From contig JAFQXA010000039.1 of the NCBI GenBank assembly GCA_017407205.1, positions 1 to 46,136 of the forward strand: a stretch of 46,136 nucleotides of DNA, in the 5' to 3' direction. How positions within the stretch are numbered: the first letter of the stretch is position 1; every line of letters starts with the position of its first letter. The translations under genes and the position numbers were made by a program. The notes beneath the pieces are model-generated. The model had not been told where the DNA came from. It saw only the letters and a program-made list of their open reading frames with translations, and searched no databases. This stretch comes from Clostridia bacterium (lineage in GTDB: Bacteria > Bacillota > Clostridia > Christensenellales > CAG-138). Of the stretch, positions 16,574 through 24,939 are shown piece by piece.

Positions 16574-16602
16574 TTGACTTGATTTGTAAGCAGATTTATA
16601 AT
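16574..16602 (+). promoter_or_regulatory. Sigma-A promoter of serC-serA
   Basis: TTGACT (16574-16579), 17-bp spacer, perfect TATAAT (16597-16602), 54 bp before the serC ATG. It lies directly after the metH stop, so serine genes have their own start of transcription. Confidence 0.85.
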
Positions 16603-16656
16603 TTATTTAATTATTTTGGAAATAATCTTAATAAAAAGATAAAGGAGAAAAGAAAA

Positions 16657-17745
16657 ATGGCATACGACAGAATTTATAACTTCTCAGCAGGCCCCTCAAT
16701 GCTTCCTTTGGAAGTTCTTGAAAGCGCAAGGGACAACACGATGAACTATGAGGGCAGCGGAATGTCCGTTATGGAAATGAGTCATCGCAGTAAGGTTTAC
16801 GATAACATAATTGTTTCTGCAATAGCACTTATGCGTGAAGTAATGAATATTCCCGAAAACTACAAGGTATTGTTCCTGCAGGGCGGTGCTTCATTGCAGT
16901 TTGCAATGGTTCCCATGAACCTGATGACAAAGAACGGCAAGGCTGATTACATAGTAACAGGTAACTTCTCAGGCAAGGCTGCAGAAGAAGCACAGAAATA
17001 CGGTACAGTTAATATTGCAGCTACAACAAAGGGTGAGGACTTTACACGTATTCCTCAGCAGGATGAGCTCAAGCTCGATCCCGAAGCTGATTATGTTCAC
17101 ATCTGCTTCAATAACACAATTTACGGTTCAAAGTGGAATTACATTCCCGATACAGGCGATGTTCCCTTGGTAGCTGATATGTCATCATGCATAATGAGCG
17201 AACCCATTGACGTTTCAAAGTTCGGTCTTATCTATGCAGGCGCACAGAAGAACATGGCTCCTGCAGGTCTTACAATAGTAATCGTTCGTGAAGACCTTAT
17301 CGGCAAAACTTTGCCCGGCACTCCCGTAATGATGGATTATGCAAAGATGGCAAAGAGCGATTCCATGTACAATACACCTCCCTGCTGGTCAATTTATATC
17401 TGCAAGCTCGTTCTTGATTGGCTCAAGAACATGGGTGGCCTTGAAGTTATGAAAGAGCGTAACGAAAAGAAAGCAAAGCTCCTTTACGATGCAATCGAAG
17501 AAAGCAGCCTCTTTACCTGCAAGGTAGAGAAAAACAGCAGATCAATGATGAATGTTCGCTTCTCAACAGGTGATGAAGAACTCGATGCAAAGTTTGTAAA
17601 AGAAAGTGCTCAAAACGGCATGAGCAATTTGAAAGGACACAGATCAGCAGGCGGTTTGCGTGCTTCAATCTATAACGCAATGCCCTATGAAGGCGTTGAG
17701 CACCTTGTAAACTTCATAAAGAAGTTTGAAGCTGAAAACAAATAA
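16657..17745 (+). CDS. serC: Phosphoserine aminotransferase SerC
   Basis: A 362-residue fold-type I PLP enzyme, converting 3-phosphohydroxypyruvate and glutamate to phosphoserine. The N-terminus MAYDRIYNFSAGPSMLP is typical for SerC, and the GGASLQF segment binds the PLP phosphate. The Schiff-base lysine is in YAGAQKNMAPAG (~residue 196). The ATG at 16657 follows AAAGGAG; the longer frame from 16564 would run over the promoter. It lies 15 bp before serA, and together they make two of the three steps of serine synthesis. Confidence 0.95.
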   Translation: MAYDRIYNFSAGPSMLPLEVLESARDNTMNYEGSGMSVMEMSHRSKVYDNIIVSAIALMREVMNIPENYKVLFLQGGASLQFAMVPMNLMTKNGKADYIVTGNFSGKAAEEAQKYGTVNIAATTKGEDFTRIPQQDELKLDPEADYVHICFNNTIYGSKWNYIPDTGDVPLVADMSSCIMSEPIDVSKFGLIYAGAQKNMAPAGLTIVIVREDLIGKTLPGTPVMMDYAKMAKSDSMYNTPPCWSIYICKLVLDWLKNMGGLEVMKERNEKKAKLLYDAIEESSLFTCKVEKNSRSMMNVRFSTGDEELDAKFVKESAQNGMSNLKGHRSAGGLRASIYNAMPYEGVEHLVNFIKKFEAENK

Positions 17746-17760
17746 GGAGGAACAAAAACA

Positions 17761-18663
17761 ATGCGTATCTTGGCATCTGACGGTATGGATAAATCGGCTG
17801 TTGCTGCACTTACAGCAAAGGGCCATGAAGTAGTGGAACAGTTCTATGCTCCCGAAGAACTCGGCAAGCAGCTTGCAGAATATGATGTTCTTGTTGTGAG
17901 AAGTGCAACAAAGGTTCGTGCTCCCATAATTGATGAGGCAGCAGCTGCAGGAAGGCTCAAGCTCATAATCCGCGGCGGTGTTGGCGTTGATAATATCGAT
18001 GTGAAGTATGCTGAAGAAAAAGGCATGACTGTTCGCAACACTCCCAGAGCAAGCAGTGATACTGTTGCAGAGCTTGCACTTGCTCATATGTTCTCGGTAG
18101 CACGCTTTGTCGGCATCGCAGGTCACACAATGCGTGAAGGCAAGTGGGAAAAGAAAGCTTATAAGGGCATTGAGCTTGCAGGCAGAACAGTCGGTATCGT
18201 AGGCTACGGCAGAATAGGTCAGGCTCTTGGCAGACGTGCACAGGCTCTCGGTATGAAAGTTTTGGCATACGACCTTTATAAGAATGTAGAGCTTGAAAAC
18301 GAAAACATGAAGTATGTAGAGCTCGATGAGCTTTTGGCTTCTTCCGACTTCGTATCACTTCATACACCGAGTCTTGACGGCAAGCCCTTAATCAATGCTG
18401 AAACAATTGCAAAGATGAAGGACGGTGCAATTTTGATCAACACATCACGCGGAGGCAATGTTGACGAAGCAGCACTTCTTGACGCACTCAACTCAGGCAA
18501 GCTCTTTGGTGCAGGTCTTGACGTTTTTGCAGAAGAACCCTCAAAGAACGAAGCACTCTACTCACATCCCCGTGTTTCCTGCACACCCCATATCGGTGCA
18601 TCAACAGGCGAAGCACAGAAGCGTATCGGCGCAGAAATCGTTGATATCATAGAGAATTTCTAA
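17761..18663 (+). CDS. serA: D-3-phosphoglycerate dehydrogenase, short form
   Basis: A 300-residue D-2-hydroxyacid dehydrogenase acting with SerC in serine synthesis. It has the substrate loop RGGVGVDNID (~77-86), the NAD-binding VGYGRIGQALGRR (~147-159), the catalytic Arg in NTSRGG, a conserved Glu in the DVFAEEPS region, and the catalytic His in TPHIGAST. It ends shortly after the nucleotide-binding domain, so the C-terminal ACT domain that mediates serine feedback in longer SerA proteins is absent. Its placement right after serC makes serA more likely than another 2-hydroxyacid dehydrogenase. AAGGAGG precedes the start. Confidence 0.92.
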   Translation: MRILASDGMDKSAVAALTAKGHEVVEQFYAPEELGKQLAEYDVLVVRSATKVRAPIIDEAAAAGRLKLIIRGGVGVDNIDVKYAEEKGMTVRNTPRASSDTVAELALAHMFSVARFVGIAGHTMREGKWEKKAYKGIELAGRTVGIVGYGRIGQALGRRAQALGMKVLAYDLYKNVELENENMKYVELDELLASSDFVSLHTPSLDGKPLINAETIAKMKDGAILINTSRGGNVDEAALLDALNSGKLFGAGLDVFAEEPSKNEALYSHPRVSCTPHIGASTGEAQKRIGAEIVDIIENF

Positions 18664-18682
18664 TTAAGGAAATAAAACAAAC

Positions 18683-18714
18683 AAAGGCTGTCTTGATTTT
18701 CAAGACAGCCTTTT
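18683..18714. terminator. Bidirectional terminator after serA
   Basis: AAAGGCTGTCTTGA / TCAAGACAGCCTTT, a perfect 14-bp stem with a TTT loop and a T-run. It separates serA from the convergent wall hydrolase gene. Confidence 0.9.
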
Positions 18715-18727
18715 AAAATCGGTTTAA

Positions 18728-20107
18728 TCAGAAAATTCGACGGCCCCATGCGAAGTTGGTTCTTGCCCATTCACCGCAGGTTGTGATAATAACCTTTCCT
18801 GCGGTTGATGATGCATGGAGGTACTTGTTATTGCCATACCATATTCCGACATGGCCGATGCGTTTTGTGCCGGGGTCATAGAAGAATATGAGGTCACCCT
18901 TTTCGAGATTATCCATGCCGACCACTTTGGTCCAGCTCTCAACCTGCGAGAAACCGCTTGCACTCAAGCGTCTTGTGCTTACGCCTATCTGCTTGAGGCA
19001 ATAGTATACAAGACCTGAACAGTCAAACGAATCGGGACCTTCCGTCGAGTAAATGTACGGCTTGCCAAGCTGAGCCTCTGCAACTTTGATGAGTGAGCTT
19101 ACATTCGGGCTGTATGACGGAGCCTCAGTGGGCTTGGGCGTCGGAGTTTTAGCCTCTGTCGGCTTCGGAGTAGGCGACTTTGTCGGTGTCGGAGTCTTTG
19201 TCGGCTTGGGCGTGCTCGTGGGCTTTGAAGAAGCCGTGGGCTTAACTGTCGCTGTTGCCTTGGGCGTTTTCGTGGGCTTTGGTGTAGGAGTTGGCGACTT
19301 TGTAGGCTTAGGTGTGGGCGACTTTGTGGGCCGTGGTGTAGGTGACTTTGTGGGAGTCGGCTTAGGAGTCGGCGACGGTGTGGGAACGTAATCGGGATGG
19401 AACTTGGCAAAAGGCGAATAAATCAGATCGAGAGTTTCATTGTCCGCAATGCCTGTGACTTCAAGAGCGTTTACTCTTTGAAATTCCATCAAAGCAGCTT
19501 CTGTCGCTGCACCGAAATAGCCGTTCTGTTTTTCAGCGTAATATCCAAGGTCTGCAAGCTGCTGTTGAAGCAGACGGATATCGTTGCCCTTGCTGGTTTT
19601 TGAAAGTGAATACGTTTTTGCATTCTCGGAAAAAAGCAATTTCTGTGTGATTTCATCAGCAATGCCCGTTTCAACCATGTGGTGAACATTTTGAAATCTT
19701 GAAACAGCTGCTGCTGTTGCCGCGCCGTATGAGGTTGACGGTTCATCGGAGTCCATGAAGTCAAGAGCCATCAGCCTTTCCTGCAAAAGCATGACGGAGT
19801 CGTCCTCAACACCTTGCTGAAGCAAAGTGTAAGCGGAGGTCGGCTCTTTGGAAACGGAAACTTCAAGTGTCGGCAAGGGTGCACTCGTGAGCGTTACAAC
19901 GGCATTTGCCGTCGGGTTCGCATCGGGAAGTGCAGGTGCGTTTATATTGAGTGCCGAAGTGAAGAAATTGTTTCCCATAGCCGTCATGCCGAGAATTGGC
20001 GGCACAATAAGCACTCCCACAGTGACAGCGGAGACTGTTGCAATCAGGGGAGTTTTAAATCTTTTAATGAACTCTGAGAACTTTTTCTTATCGTTATTCG
20101 TATCCAT
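18728..20107 (-). CDS. NlpC/P60 cell-wall hydrolase with two PG-binding domains
   Basis: A 459-residue protein with an N-terminal membrane anchor (LIATVSAVTVGVLIVPPILG), two peptidoglycan-binding_1 domains (~95-155 and ~165-230), a ~110-residue Pro/Thr/Lys/Ser linker of repeated PTPKPTKS-like units (~240-335), and an NlpC/P60 endopeptidase domain. Catalytic residues are Cys363 (DCSGL), His419 (GHVG) and His431 (YLHASS). It should cut stem peptides in the wall. The start at 20107 gives MDTNNDKKKF. No ribosome binding site precedes it, and a TATAAT ends only 6 nt before the ATG, so the mRNA is probably leaderless. The repetitive linker DNA covers about 19,110-19,400. Confidence 0.9.
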   Translation of the reverse strand: MDTNNDKKKFSEFIKRFKTPLIATVSAVTVGVLIVPPILGMTAMGNNFFTSALNINAPALPDANPTANAVVTLTSAPLPTLEVSVSKEPTSAYTLLQQGVEDDSVMLLQERLMALDFMDSDEPSTSYGAATAAAVSRFQNVHHMVETGIADEITQKLLFSENAKTYSLSKTSKGNDIRLLQQQLADLGYYAEKQNGYFGAATEAALMEFQRVNALEVTGIADNETLDLIYSPFAKFHPDYVPTPSPTPKPTPTKSPTPRPTKSPTPKPTKSPTPTPKPTKTPKATATVKPTASSKPTSTPKPTKTPTPTKSPTPKPTEAKTPTPKPTEAPSYSPNVSSLIKVAEAQLGKPYIYSTEGPDSFDCSGLVYYCLKQIGVSTRRLSASGFSQVESWTKVVGMDNLEKGDLIFFYDPGTKRIGHVGIWYGNNKYLHASSTAGKVIITTCGEWARTNFAWGRRIF

Positions 20108-20113
20108 GCTACA

Positions 20114-20142
20114 ATTATAAAGCATTTTACGATGTGTTTCTA
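20114..20142 (-). promoter_or_regulatory. Candidate leaderless promoter of the NlpC/P60 gene
   Basis: On the minus strand: TAGAAA (20142-20137, weak -35), 17-bp spacer, perfect TATAAT (20119-20114), then only 6 nt to the ATG at 20107. Transcription would begin at or within a base or two of the start codon. Confidence 0.55.
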
Positions 20143-20166
20143 CATTCTTCTTTCAAATTGATAATT

Positions 20167-20195
20167 TTGTAATAAATCGCTTTTTGATGTATAAT
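20167..20195 (+). promoter_or_regulatory. Candidate leaderless promoter of the ABC-F gene
   Basis: TTGTAA (20167-20172), 17-bp spacer, perfect TATAAT (20190-20195), then 6 nt to the ATG at 20202. No Shine-Dalgarno-like sequence lies before this or nearby alternative starts. Confidence 0.65.
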
Positions 20196-20201
20196 GTATT
20201 T

Positions 20202-22136
20202 ATGGCAATGTTGACAGTAAACAAGTTAAGTAAAATGTATTCAACCCGCACTCTCTTTGAGAATGTGAGCTTTGAGGTTAATAAACAGGACAGGATAGGC
20301 TTTATCGGTGCAAACGGTACGGGCAAAACCACGCTTTTCAGAATTTTAGCAGGCGAGGAAAGTGCAGACACGGGTATTGTGCATATCGACCGTAATACAC
20401 GTATAGGCATAATGTCGCAGATAACTGCGGATGAGGACTCTACATTATATGAGTCGGTATTGTCCGCTTTTTCGCATCTTATCCGCATGGAAGAAGAGAT
20501 GGAAGAAATTTTAGTCGCAATAGAAAATGGCGACAGCGACCTCGACAGGCTTGTAAAAAGACAGCATACTCTGCGTGAAAAGTACGAAAATGAGGGTGGG
20601 CTTACATATAAAAGCCGTGCAGCGGCGGCGCTCATGGGGGTAGGCTTTAAAGAGGAAGAACATCAAAGAAAAATAGGTGAATTAAGCGGCGGTGAGCGTA
20701 ATAAAGTACAGCTTGCAAGGCTTTTGATGTCCGATGCAAACTTGCTGCTTCTCGATGAGCCTACAAACCATCTTGATTTGCAAAGCATACGCTTTTTGGA
20801 GGATTATCTTAAAAATTATAATGGTGCTTTTATAGTAATATCCCATGACCGCTATTTTCTTGATAAGGTTACAAACTCCACAATGGAGCTTAAAAACGAG
20901 CAGATAACTTTAGGCGTCGGCAATTACTCAAGGTATATGGAGCTTAAAAGCACGGAGCAGGAATCAATACGAAGAAAGTATTTAAACACTCAGCGTGAGA
21001 TAAAACGCATTTACGGAATAGTTGAGCAGCAGAGGCGGTTTGGTCGCGAACGCAATTTCATAACGGCAGAGTCGAAGCTTAAACAAATTGAAAGGTTAAA
21101 GGCAACTCTTGTTGAGCCTGAAAAAGACACGTCGGGAATACGCTTTAATTTCACCGCCAAAGAAACGGGCGGAAACGATGTTTTAATAGCGGAAGGCTTA
21201 AAAAAAGAATACGACCGCTTGCTTTTTGACGGACTTGATATGCACATAAGAAAGGGCGACAGAGTTTTTATACTCGGCAAAAACGGATGCGGTAAGAGTA
21301 CCTTGCTCAAAATACTGACCAGGAAGGAAGAAGCGGACAGGGGCAGTTTTGAGCTTGGTGCGCACATAAAGGTCGCATACTATGAGCAGTCAATGTCAAA
21401 TCTCAACAATAACAATACGGTATTGAGCGAAGTGTGGGATGCATATCCGCATTACAACCATACGCAAATAAGAAACGCGCTTGCAGCTTTCCTGTTCAGG
21501 GGCGACGATGTCAACAAGAGCATTGCAAACTTATCCGGCGGTGAAAAAGCAAGGGTGCAGCTTTTGAAAATGATGCTGTCGGGTGCAAATTTGCTTCTTC
21601 TTGACGAACCGACAAACCATCTTGACATACTTTCGCGTGAAGCACTCGAAAACGCACTCGATGAGTATGGCGGAACGCTCATTGTCGTAACGCATGACAG
21701 ATATCTGGTAAACCGCCTTGCAGACAGAATACTTTATATGACCGATGAGGGCTTGACCGAGTATTACGGCGGTTATGACGATTTCCTCGAAGCATACAAT
21801 GAAGATGTAAAAGAGGGAATAAGAAAAGAAAAAGAAGAAAAGCAGGCTTCTTCCAAAGATAAAAAGGGTGCCAACCTTTATAAGGAACAGAAAGAACAGA
21901 GGGCTGCTTTTACAAAGGCGAAGACCGCGCTCAGACGCAATGAGGAGGAGATCGCAAGGCTTGAAGACGAACTTTCAAAAGTGAATGAGCTCTTAGCTTC
22001 TCCCGATATAGGTGCAGACTATGAAAAAGCGGCGGAGCTTTCAAACACCGCCGCACAGTTGCAGGAAAAAATAGATATATTATATGAAGAATGGGTGGAG
22101 CTTTCCGAAAAGGTTTCAGAGCTTTCAGAAATGTAA
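20202..22136 (+). CDS. ABC-F family ATPase (ribosome-associated)
   Basis: A 644-residue soluble protein with two ABC domains and no membrane helices. Walker A motifs are GANGTGKTT (~35-43) and GKNGCGKST (~360). Signatures are LSGGERNKVQLARLL and LSGGEKARVQLLKMM, and both Walker B sites read LLLLDEPTNHLD. The interdomain linker is the ABC-F linker (helical, basic, with FGRERNF), and the C-terminus is a charged coiled coil. ABC-F proteins act at the ribosomal E site in translation or antibiotic resistance; which subgroup this is cannot be settled by eye. The start at 20202 (MAMLTVNKLSKMY) is chosen because the -10 box lies 6 nt upstream and no ribosome binding site exists. It converges on recR with 1 bp between stops. 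Confidence 0.92.
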   Translation: MAMLTVNKLSKMYSTRTLFENVSFEVNKQDRIGFIGANGTGKTTLFRILAGEESADTGIVHIDRNTRIGIMSQITADEDSTLYESVLSAFSHLIRMEEEMEEILVAIENGDSDLDRLVKRQHTLREKYENEGGLTYKSRAAAALMGVGFKEEEHQRKIGELSGGERNKVQLARLLMSDANLLLLDEPTNHLDLQSIRFLEDYLKNYNGAFIVISHDRYFLDKVTNSTMELKNEQITLGVGNYSRYMELKSTEQESIRRKYLNTQREIKRIYGIVEQQRRFGRERNFITAESKLKQIERLKATLVEPEKDTSGIRFNFTAKETGGNDVLIAEGLKKEYDRLLFDGLDMHIRKGDRVFILGKNGCGKSTLLKILTRKEEADRGSFELGAHIKVAYYEQSMSNLNNNNTVLSEVWDAYPHYNHTQIRNALAAFLFRGDDVNKSIANLSGGEKARVQLLKMMLSGANLLLLDEPTNHLDILSREALENALDEYGGTLIVVTHDRYLVNRLADRILYMTDEGLTEYYGGYDDFLEAYNEDVKEGIRKEKEEKQASSKDKKGANLYKEQKEQRAAFTKAKTALRRNEEEIARLEDELSKVNELLASPDIGADYEKAAELSNTAAQLQEKIDILYEEWVELSEKVSELSEM

Positions 22137-22137
22137 A

Positions 22138-22737
22138 CTACATTTCACGACGACCCTCCACCGCTTTTAACAGTGTCATTTCATCAACATATTCAAGATT
22201 ACCGCCAATGGGTATGCCGTGTGCAATACGTGTAACCTTAACGCCGAGGGGCTTTAAAAGTCTTGAAATATAAACCGCTGTCGCTTCACCCTCGATATCG
22301 GGATTTGTAGCAAGGATTACTTCAAATGAAGTATCCTTTTCTTTTTTTATACGGTCAACGAGCTCTTTTATTCTGATATCATCGGGACCGACACCGTCCA
22401 TCGGTGAAATGGCACCGCAAAGCACATGGTATTTTCCTTTAAACTCGCGAGTCTTTTCTATCGCAAAAACATCCCTTGCATCCTGAACAACGCAGATGAG
22501 GTTGTCGTTGCGTGCATTGTCTGAACAGATTGCACAGGTTTCTTTGTCGGTATAGTTTCCGCACACACTGCAATGGTGAACTTTATCGTGTGCGGATAAA
22601 ATTGCATCCGCAAGCTCGCGTGCTGAAGAATCAGACATTTCAAGTACATGATAAGCAAGCCTTTGCGCACTCTTTGTGCCTATGCCGGGAAGACGGGCAA
22701 GCCTTGATATAAGATTTTGAATGGGCTCTATGTGCAT
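22138..22737 (-). CDS. recR: Recombination protein RecR
   Basis: A 199-residue recombination mediator that works with RecF and RecO. It shows an N-terminal helix-hairpin-helix ([15 protein letters not shown]), the four-cysteine zinc finger ([16 protein letters not shown], ~57-72), and a TOPRIM domain with VVQDARD (~83-89) and [12 protein letters not shown]. It lies 6 bp after ybaB, the usual gene pair; the dnaX that often precedes them is not here. Its stop faces that of the ABC-F gene with 1 bp between and no terminator. Confidence 0.95.
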   Translation of the reverse strand: MHIEPIQNLISRLARLPGIGTKSAQRLAYHVLEMSDSSARELADAILSAHDKVHHCSVCGNYTDKETCAICSDNARNDNLICVVQDARDVFAIEKTREFKGKYHVLCGAISPMDGVGPDDIRIKELVDRIKKEKDTSFEVILATNPDIEGEATAVYISRLLKPLGVKVTRIAHGIPIGGNLEYVDEMTLLKAVEGRREM

Positions 22738-22743
22738 TGCTTT

Positions 22744-23079
22744 TTAAAAACCTAAATTAAGTCCGCCTGTTACCTTGGACATCTGAGAGTTTGTTTCCTC
22801 ATCAGCTATACGGTTAGCTTCGTTTACTGCCGATATAATGAGATCCTGGAGCATTTCAACGTCATCGGGATCAACACAGGCAGGGTCTATTGTTATACTC
22901 TTTAACTCCTTGCTGCCCAAAACAACAGCAGTAACAACACCGCCGCCTACCGTTGCACTGAACTCACGCTGTGCAAGCTCGTCCTGCATACGCTGAACAT
23001 CCTGCTGCATTTTCTGTGCCTGTCTCATGAGCTGCTGCATATTTGCACCGCCAAAACCGGGATAACCGCCTTTTGCCAT
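22744..23079 (-). CDS. YbaB/EbfC nucleoid-associated protein
   Basis: A 111-residue member of the YbaB/EbfC family, a dimeric DNA-binding protein linked to recR. It has a Gly-rich N-terminus, the helical MQQLMRQAQKMQQDVQRMQ region, and a central sheet with the conserved VGGGVVTAVVLGSKELKSI and IDPACVDPDDVEML. The start is preceded by TAGGAGG. It is transcribed from the extended -10 promoter at 23118-23146 into recR. Confidence 0.92.
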   Translation of the reverse strand: MAKGGYPGFGGANMQQLMRQAQKMQQDVQRMQDELAQREFSATVGGGVVTAVVLGSKELKSITIDPACVDPDDVEMLQDLIISAVNEANRIADEETNSQMSKVTGGLNLGF

Positions 23080-23117
23080 AATAACCTCCTAAAATATCTT
23101 GCGAATTACTGCCATAT

Positions 23118-23146
23118 ATTATAGCACGCATATAAAAGCAGAGCAA
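23118..23146 (-). promoter_or_regulatory. Promoter of ybaB-recR
   Basis: On the minus strand: TTGCTC (23146-23141), 17-bp spacer, TATAAT (23123-23118) preceded by TGC, giving an extended -10. It lies ~40 bp before the ybaB ATG. Confidence 0.8.
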
Positions 23147-23282
23147 GTAAAGCAATTGGCATATAATGGGGTAAAACATAAATTAATTGGCCATATATAG
23201 TTATATAAAGGAAAAAAGAGGTAAAAATTGCGAATTTTGACTGCAGTTTGAACTAAAAGTGATGAATTTTAATAATAATCAA

Positions 23283-23311
23283 TTGACATAAAGCAGGAAG
23301 TGTTTTATAAT
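23283..23311 (+). promoter_or_regulatory. Consensus promoter of the solute ABC operon
   Basis: TTGACA (23283-23288), 17-bp spacer, TATAAT (23306-23311): a perfect sigma-A consensus. The leader to the ATG at 23489 is ~170 nt. Upstream, 23150-23200 holds two similar AT-rich motifs (AATTGGCATATA and AATTGGCCATATA). Otherwise the 409-bp gap holds no gene. Confidence 0.9.
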
Positions 23312-23333
23312 TCTGTCATGTGAATATGAGTAG

Positions 23334-23353
23334 TCGTATATAAACATGTACGA
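23334..23353 (+). promoter_or_regulatory. Imperfect palindrome, candidate operator
   Basis: TCGTATAT-AAAC-ATGTACGA, 8-bp arms with one mismatch, centred ~25 bp after the expected transcription start of a consensus promoter. A second short palindrome, AAAC-G-GTTT, lies at 23377-23385. Such a strong promoter would normally need a repressor; no regulator gene is adjacent. Confidence 0.4.
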
Positions 23354-23488
23354 TTGATAGCTTGATTCACAGCGTTAAACGGTTTTTAATTTTCCCAAGT
23401 TCATCGTGCTGTAAAAATCTTTTCTGTGGTGCGGTGGATGGACGGAGAGCAAATAACTTCATTTGTAAAAAGAAGGAAGGAGAAAAAA

Positions 23489-24826
23489 ATGAAAAAGTTT
23501 TTTGCACTGTTCTTGGTAGTAGCAATGGTACTCTCATTCGTAGCTTGCACACCTACTGAAGAACCCACACCCACACAGGAACCCGCTGTAGAAGGAACAA
23601 AAGAACCTGTTGACACAAACGTAACAATCCGTTTCTGGCAGGCAGGCGGCGACACAGCTGATGCACAGGCTACAATGAAGTCTTTGGTTGAAGCTTTCAC
23701 AGCTGAAACAGGCATCAAGGTTGACTATCAGACATATCCCTGGGGCGCAAATCCCCACACATCTTTCCAGACAGCTATCGTTGGTGGCGACGTTGCTGAC
23801 CTCTTGATCGTTGGCAGCCCCTTCGATTATGGGTTGGCATTGGAAGGTCAGGTAGCACCTCTTGATGAGTACATCTCAGAAGAAACTAAGGCAGACCTCC
23901 AGGGCGTTTTCGCAAGTGAAGGCGTTTTCCATGGCGAAGGCGAGCTCGATGGTAAGTTCATCTCCATGCCCCTCTATGGCGGCACACGCACAATCTACTA
24001 CAACAAGGCTATCTTTGATGCAGCTGGCGTAGCATACCCCGACACATCATGGACAATGGAAGAGTTCCTTGAGAATTCAAAGAAGCTCACAGGCGAATTT
24101 GAAATCGGTGGCGAAAAGAAGACTGTTTACGGTTTTGCAACATCCGCTAAGTACGCTTCACAGTACCTCCCCTTCATTTGGAACTTCGGCGGCGAAATCC
24201 TCACACAGGATAACTCAGCAGCAGCAGTTAACTCCGAAGAATGGAAAGCTGGCGTTGAATACTTCCTCCAGTTCTTTGAAGAAGGCGTAACACCTCCGGG
24301 TTCAGAAGCTATGGATCTTGCTGAGCAGTTGGCAATGTTCATGGATGACCAGGTTGCTATGATGTGCGCAACAGTTGACTACGTAACAGAAATCCTCAAG
24401 AACGAGGGTTGGGATGCTAAGCTTGGCGTTGGCGCAATGCCCAACAACAACGGTATTGCATCTTCCTACGTTGGTGCAGACGTATTCATCATCCCCGCAA
24501 TCGCTAAGTACCCCGCACAGGCAGCAATGCTTCTCGAGTACTTGCTCAGAACAGACAGCCAGGTAAAATATGCTCAGGTTGTTGGTTTCACACCCGCTGT
24601 TAAGAGCGCTATGGAAGATCCCTCAATCGCAAACGATCCCGTACAGCTTGCATTCGCAAATGCACTCGAAGACGGTAAGTACTATGCAAAGGTATCTTGC
24701 TCCAGCGATATCACAACTATTCTCCGCGAGAACATCCAGAGCTTGCTCGCAGGCAACATGACTCTTGATGAGTATGCAGCAGATGCAGAAGCACGTATCA
24801 ACCAGGCTCTCGCAGAAGCTGAGTAA
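23489..24826 (+). CDS. ABC transporter solute-binding lipoprotein, carbohydrate type
   Basis: A 445-residue lipoprotein with signal MKKFFALFLVVAMVLSFVAC (lipid Cys20) and a Thr/Pro/Glu linker, followed by a family-1 (MalE/UgpB-like) periplasmic-binding fold starting at VTIRFWQAGGD. The MSMPLYGGTRTIYYNKAIFDAAG and TSWTMEEFLE stretches are typical of this group. The start at 23489 has AAGGAAGGAG. Codon use is strongly biased (few rare codons), in line with high expression. The substrate is likely an oligosaccharide, glycoside or sugar derivative; the downstream enzymes suggest an N-acylated one. A large hairpin separates it from the permease genes. Confidence 0.9.
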   Translation: MKKFFALFLVVAMVLSFVACTPTEEPTPTQEPAVEGTKEPVDTNVTIRFWQAGGDTADAQATMKSLVEAFTAETGIKVDYQTYPWGANPHTSFQTAIVGGDVADLLIVGSPFDYGLALEGQVAPLDEYISEETKADLQGVFASEGVFHGEGELDGKFISMPLYGGTRTIYYNKAIFDAAGVAYPDTSWTMEEFLENSKKLTGEFEIGGEKKTVYGFATSAKYASQYLPFIWNFGGEILTQDNSAAAVNSEEWKAGVEYFLQFFEEGVTPPGSEAMDLAEQLAMFMDDQVAMMCATVDYVTEILKNEGWDAKLGVGAMPNNNGIASSYVGADVFIIPAIAKYPAQAAMLLEYLLRTDSQVKYAQVVGFTPAVKSAMEDPSIANDPVQLAFANALEDGKYYAKVSCSSDITTILRENIQSLLAGNMTLDEYAADAEARINQALAEAE

Positions 24827-24862
24827 TTAGATTTTAGGTCTGATTAACAAATTCTGAAATTA

Positions 24863-24893
24863 TGGCGGCAGGAACTTAGTCGTCCTGCCGCCA
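24863..24893 (+). terminator. Intercistronic hairpin after the binding-protein gene
   Basis: TGGCGGCAGGA / TCCTGCCGCCA, perfect 11-bp GC-rich stem with a 9-nt loop, followed by AACTGTTTT. The T-run is weak, so it is likely a partial terminator or mRNA stabiliser that keeps binding protein in excess over permeases. Confidence 0.75.
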
Positions 24894-24939
24894 AACTGTT
24901 TTCTCATTTACAAAAAAGTTGGCATTGTGAGGTTATATT

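Noticed and set aside
19086..19391. 101-codon plus-strand frame rich in Gly and Val
   Set aside because: It is the antisense shadow of the Pro/Thr-rich linker of the wall hydrolase.
22136..22138. Missing terminator between convergent ABC-F and recR genes
   Set aside because: The stops are 1 bp apart, so transcripts must overlap, but this is common in compact genomes and not evidence of a special mechanism.
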